Assembly (NCBI RefSeq): GCF_000238775.2
Contig: NZ_AFEJ02000001.1
Span: 3,224,001 to 3,288,000, forward strand
Direction: 5' to 3'
DNA from: Acaryochloris sp. CCMEE 5410
GTDB lineage: Bacteria > Cyanobacteriota > Cyanobacteriia > Thermosynechococcales > Thermosynechococcaceae
DNA: 64,000 nucleotides
The stretch's first letter is position 1, and each line of letters opens with the position of its first letter. A model generated the notes under the pieces. That model worked only from the letters and a program-made list of their open reading frames with translations, made no database searches and was not told the origin of the DNA. A program made the position numbers and the translations under genes. Shown one piece after another: positions 63,097-64,000 of this stretch.

Positions 63097-64000
63097 TTAA
63101 GGAATGGCTATATGAACAATGCCATCCCCTTGGTTAACTAGAGGGTTTTGAGTATATCCAATGATGATGCCTCCACAGGGAGCCTGAATCCTGCGATTTG
63201 TATCTCCAAAAGCATCGGCGATGTAACCCAGTTTTTGACGTTGGATGACTGTTTGCCCCAGTTCAATTTGTAGATGCAAGATGCCACTACGAGACGCTCT
63301 GACCCATTTTGTACTTCTGTACATTTGAGTGGTTGGAGTGTTAGAGGTTGGGGTTGTTAGAGGCAACATCTCTAAGGCTGCCATCACCTGCAATACACCG
63401 TTAACACCAATAGCAATCGCCTCTGAATCAAATCGCAAGGCTTCTCCTGCCTCATAGAGCAAGACAGAAATCCCTTGTTTTGCAGCCGCTTGCCGAAGAG
63501 ATCCGTCACGGGTTGTGGCATGAATCATAGCTGGGGCAGCAAATGCTTGGGCACATCGATAAGTTTCGGAGTTATCCAGATTAGCCCGAATTTGGGGTAA
63601 ATTGACGCGGTGATGGGAGGCCGTATGGAGGTCAATGCCATAACTACAGTGACTGACCACTTCTTTCATAAACAGATGAGCTAAACGTGCAGCCAAAGAC
63701 CCTCGGACTGATCCAGGAAAGGAACGATTCAGATCACGTCGGTCTGGGAGATAGCGAGATTGTTCAATAAAGCCAAAAAGATTAACGATAGGGACTGCGA
63801 TTAATACACCTCTGAGTGATTTTGGCTTGACCTGTTCCAGTACCTGACGAATGATTTCCACCCCATTCAGTTCATCCCCGTGAATAGCTGCGCTTAGCCA
63901 CAAGGTTGGACCTTCACTTTGGCCGTTAACCACATGAATAGGGAGCGACAGCATGGTCTGTGTAGGTAGGCAAGCAACGGGTAGTTCGATATGCTGTTCA
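63097..64000 (-). CDS. succinylglutamate desuccinylase/aspartoacylase family protein (5' end outside window)
   Basis: The frame is open to the right edge, and the codons upstream of the first in-window ATG (63954) read IELPVACLPTQTMLSLPIHVV, a family N-terminus, so the true start lies beyond base 64000. Zinc-dependent M14-like hydrolase: metal ligands in AAIHGDELNGVEI (H and E) and DLHTASHHRVNLPQIRANL (H), the RDLNRSFPG loop, and the catalytic E in LLYEAGEALRFD. A C-terminal beta domain (ASRSGILHLQIELGQTV) resembles biotinyl/lipoyl-like folds. It deacylates an N-acyl amino acid or related compound; substrate unknown. Confidence 0.88.
   Translation of the reverse strand, partial: EQHIELPVACLPTQTMLSLPIHVVNGQSEGPTLWLSAAIHGDELNGVEIIRQVLEQVKPKSLRGVLIAVPIVNLFGFIEQSRYLPDRRDLNRSFPGSVRGSLAARLAHLFMKEVVSHCSYGIDLHTASHHRVNLPQIRANLDNSETYRCAQAFAAPAMIHATTRDGSLRQAAAKQGISVLLYEAGEALRFDSEAIAIGVNGVLQVMAALEMLPLTTPTSNTPTTQMYRSTKWVRASRSGILHLQIELGQTVIQRQKLGYIADAFGDTNRRIQAPCGGIIIGYTQNPLVNQGDGIVHIAIP

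Overview
The window looks like chromosome of a unicellular cyanobacterium. The evidence is the many copies of the HIP1-type octamer GCGATCGC, a close BicA-type bicarbonate transporter, the cyanobacterial families DUF3370 and DUF1830, a group 2 sigma-70 factor and several KaiC-family ATPases. An Acaryochloris-like genome would fit (many paralogues, many sensor kinases, IS630 remnants), but this is inference, because no rRNA or other marker is present. I saw no tRNA, rRNA, CRISPR array or prophage.

Layout. 1-17.4 kb is mostly housekeeping: a left-truncated alpha/beta hydrolase, two small membrane genes, a TPR protein, an EF-G paralogue, an ankyrin protein, a lipoprotein/DUF3370 pair, a K+/H+ antiporter, surE, a metallo-beta-lactamase-fold hydrolase, ribF, a MoxR ATPase and a secreted glycosidase-like protein. 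17.8-26.2 kb is the most unusual part. A small helical protein overlaps a two-domain KaiC-like ATPase, which is followed 4 nt later by a three-P-loop KaiC-like ATPase. Two multi-domain histidine kinases meet tail to tail directly downstream. No KaiA or KaiB gene is present, so this looks like a KaiC-family signalling module and not the core clock.

26.5-33.6 kb carries trmFO, small proteins, a TetR repressor divergent from a glutathione S-transferase/ChrR-like cupin operon with a perfect 22-bp palindromic operator, a cysteine desulfurase and a double-rhodanese sulfurtransferase. The sulfurtransferase start region holds a second palindrome with the same CTATCGATAG core. 34.2-35.3 kb is a decayed IS630-type element abutting a DUF1830 gene.

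36-44 kb is a stress/envelope region: a response regulator-kinase-MscS operon, three PRC-barrel-like paralogues, an AI-2E family exporter, and a 73-bp promoter-like segment present twice. 44-60 kb is an ion-transport island: a CPA2 antiporter with stress domains, CorA, a Ca2+/cation antiporter, BicA, a DASS/RCK carrier, a HepA-like ABC exporter and a Ca2+-type P-ATPase. It ends in a group 2 sigma factor and is bracketed by two paralogous approximately 110-120-residue membrane proteins. 61.6-64 kb holds a GT4 glycosyltransferase and an aspartoacylase-like gene that runs off the right edge.
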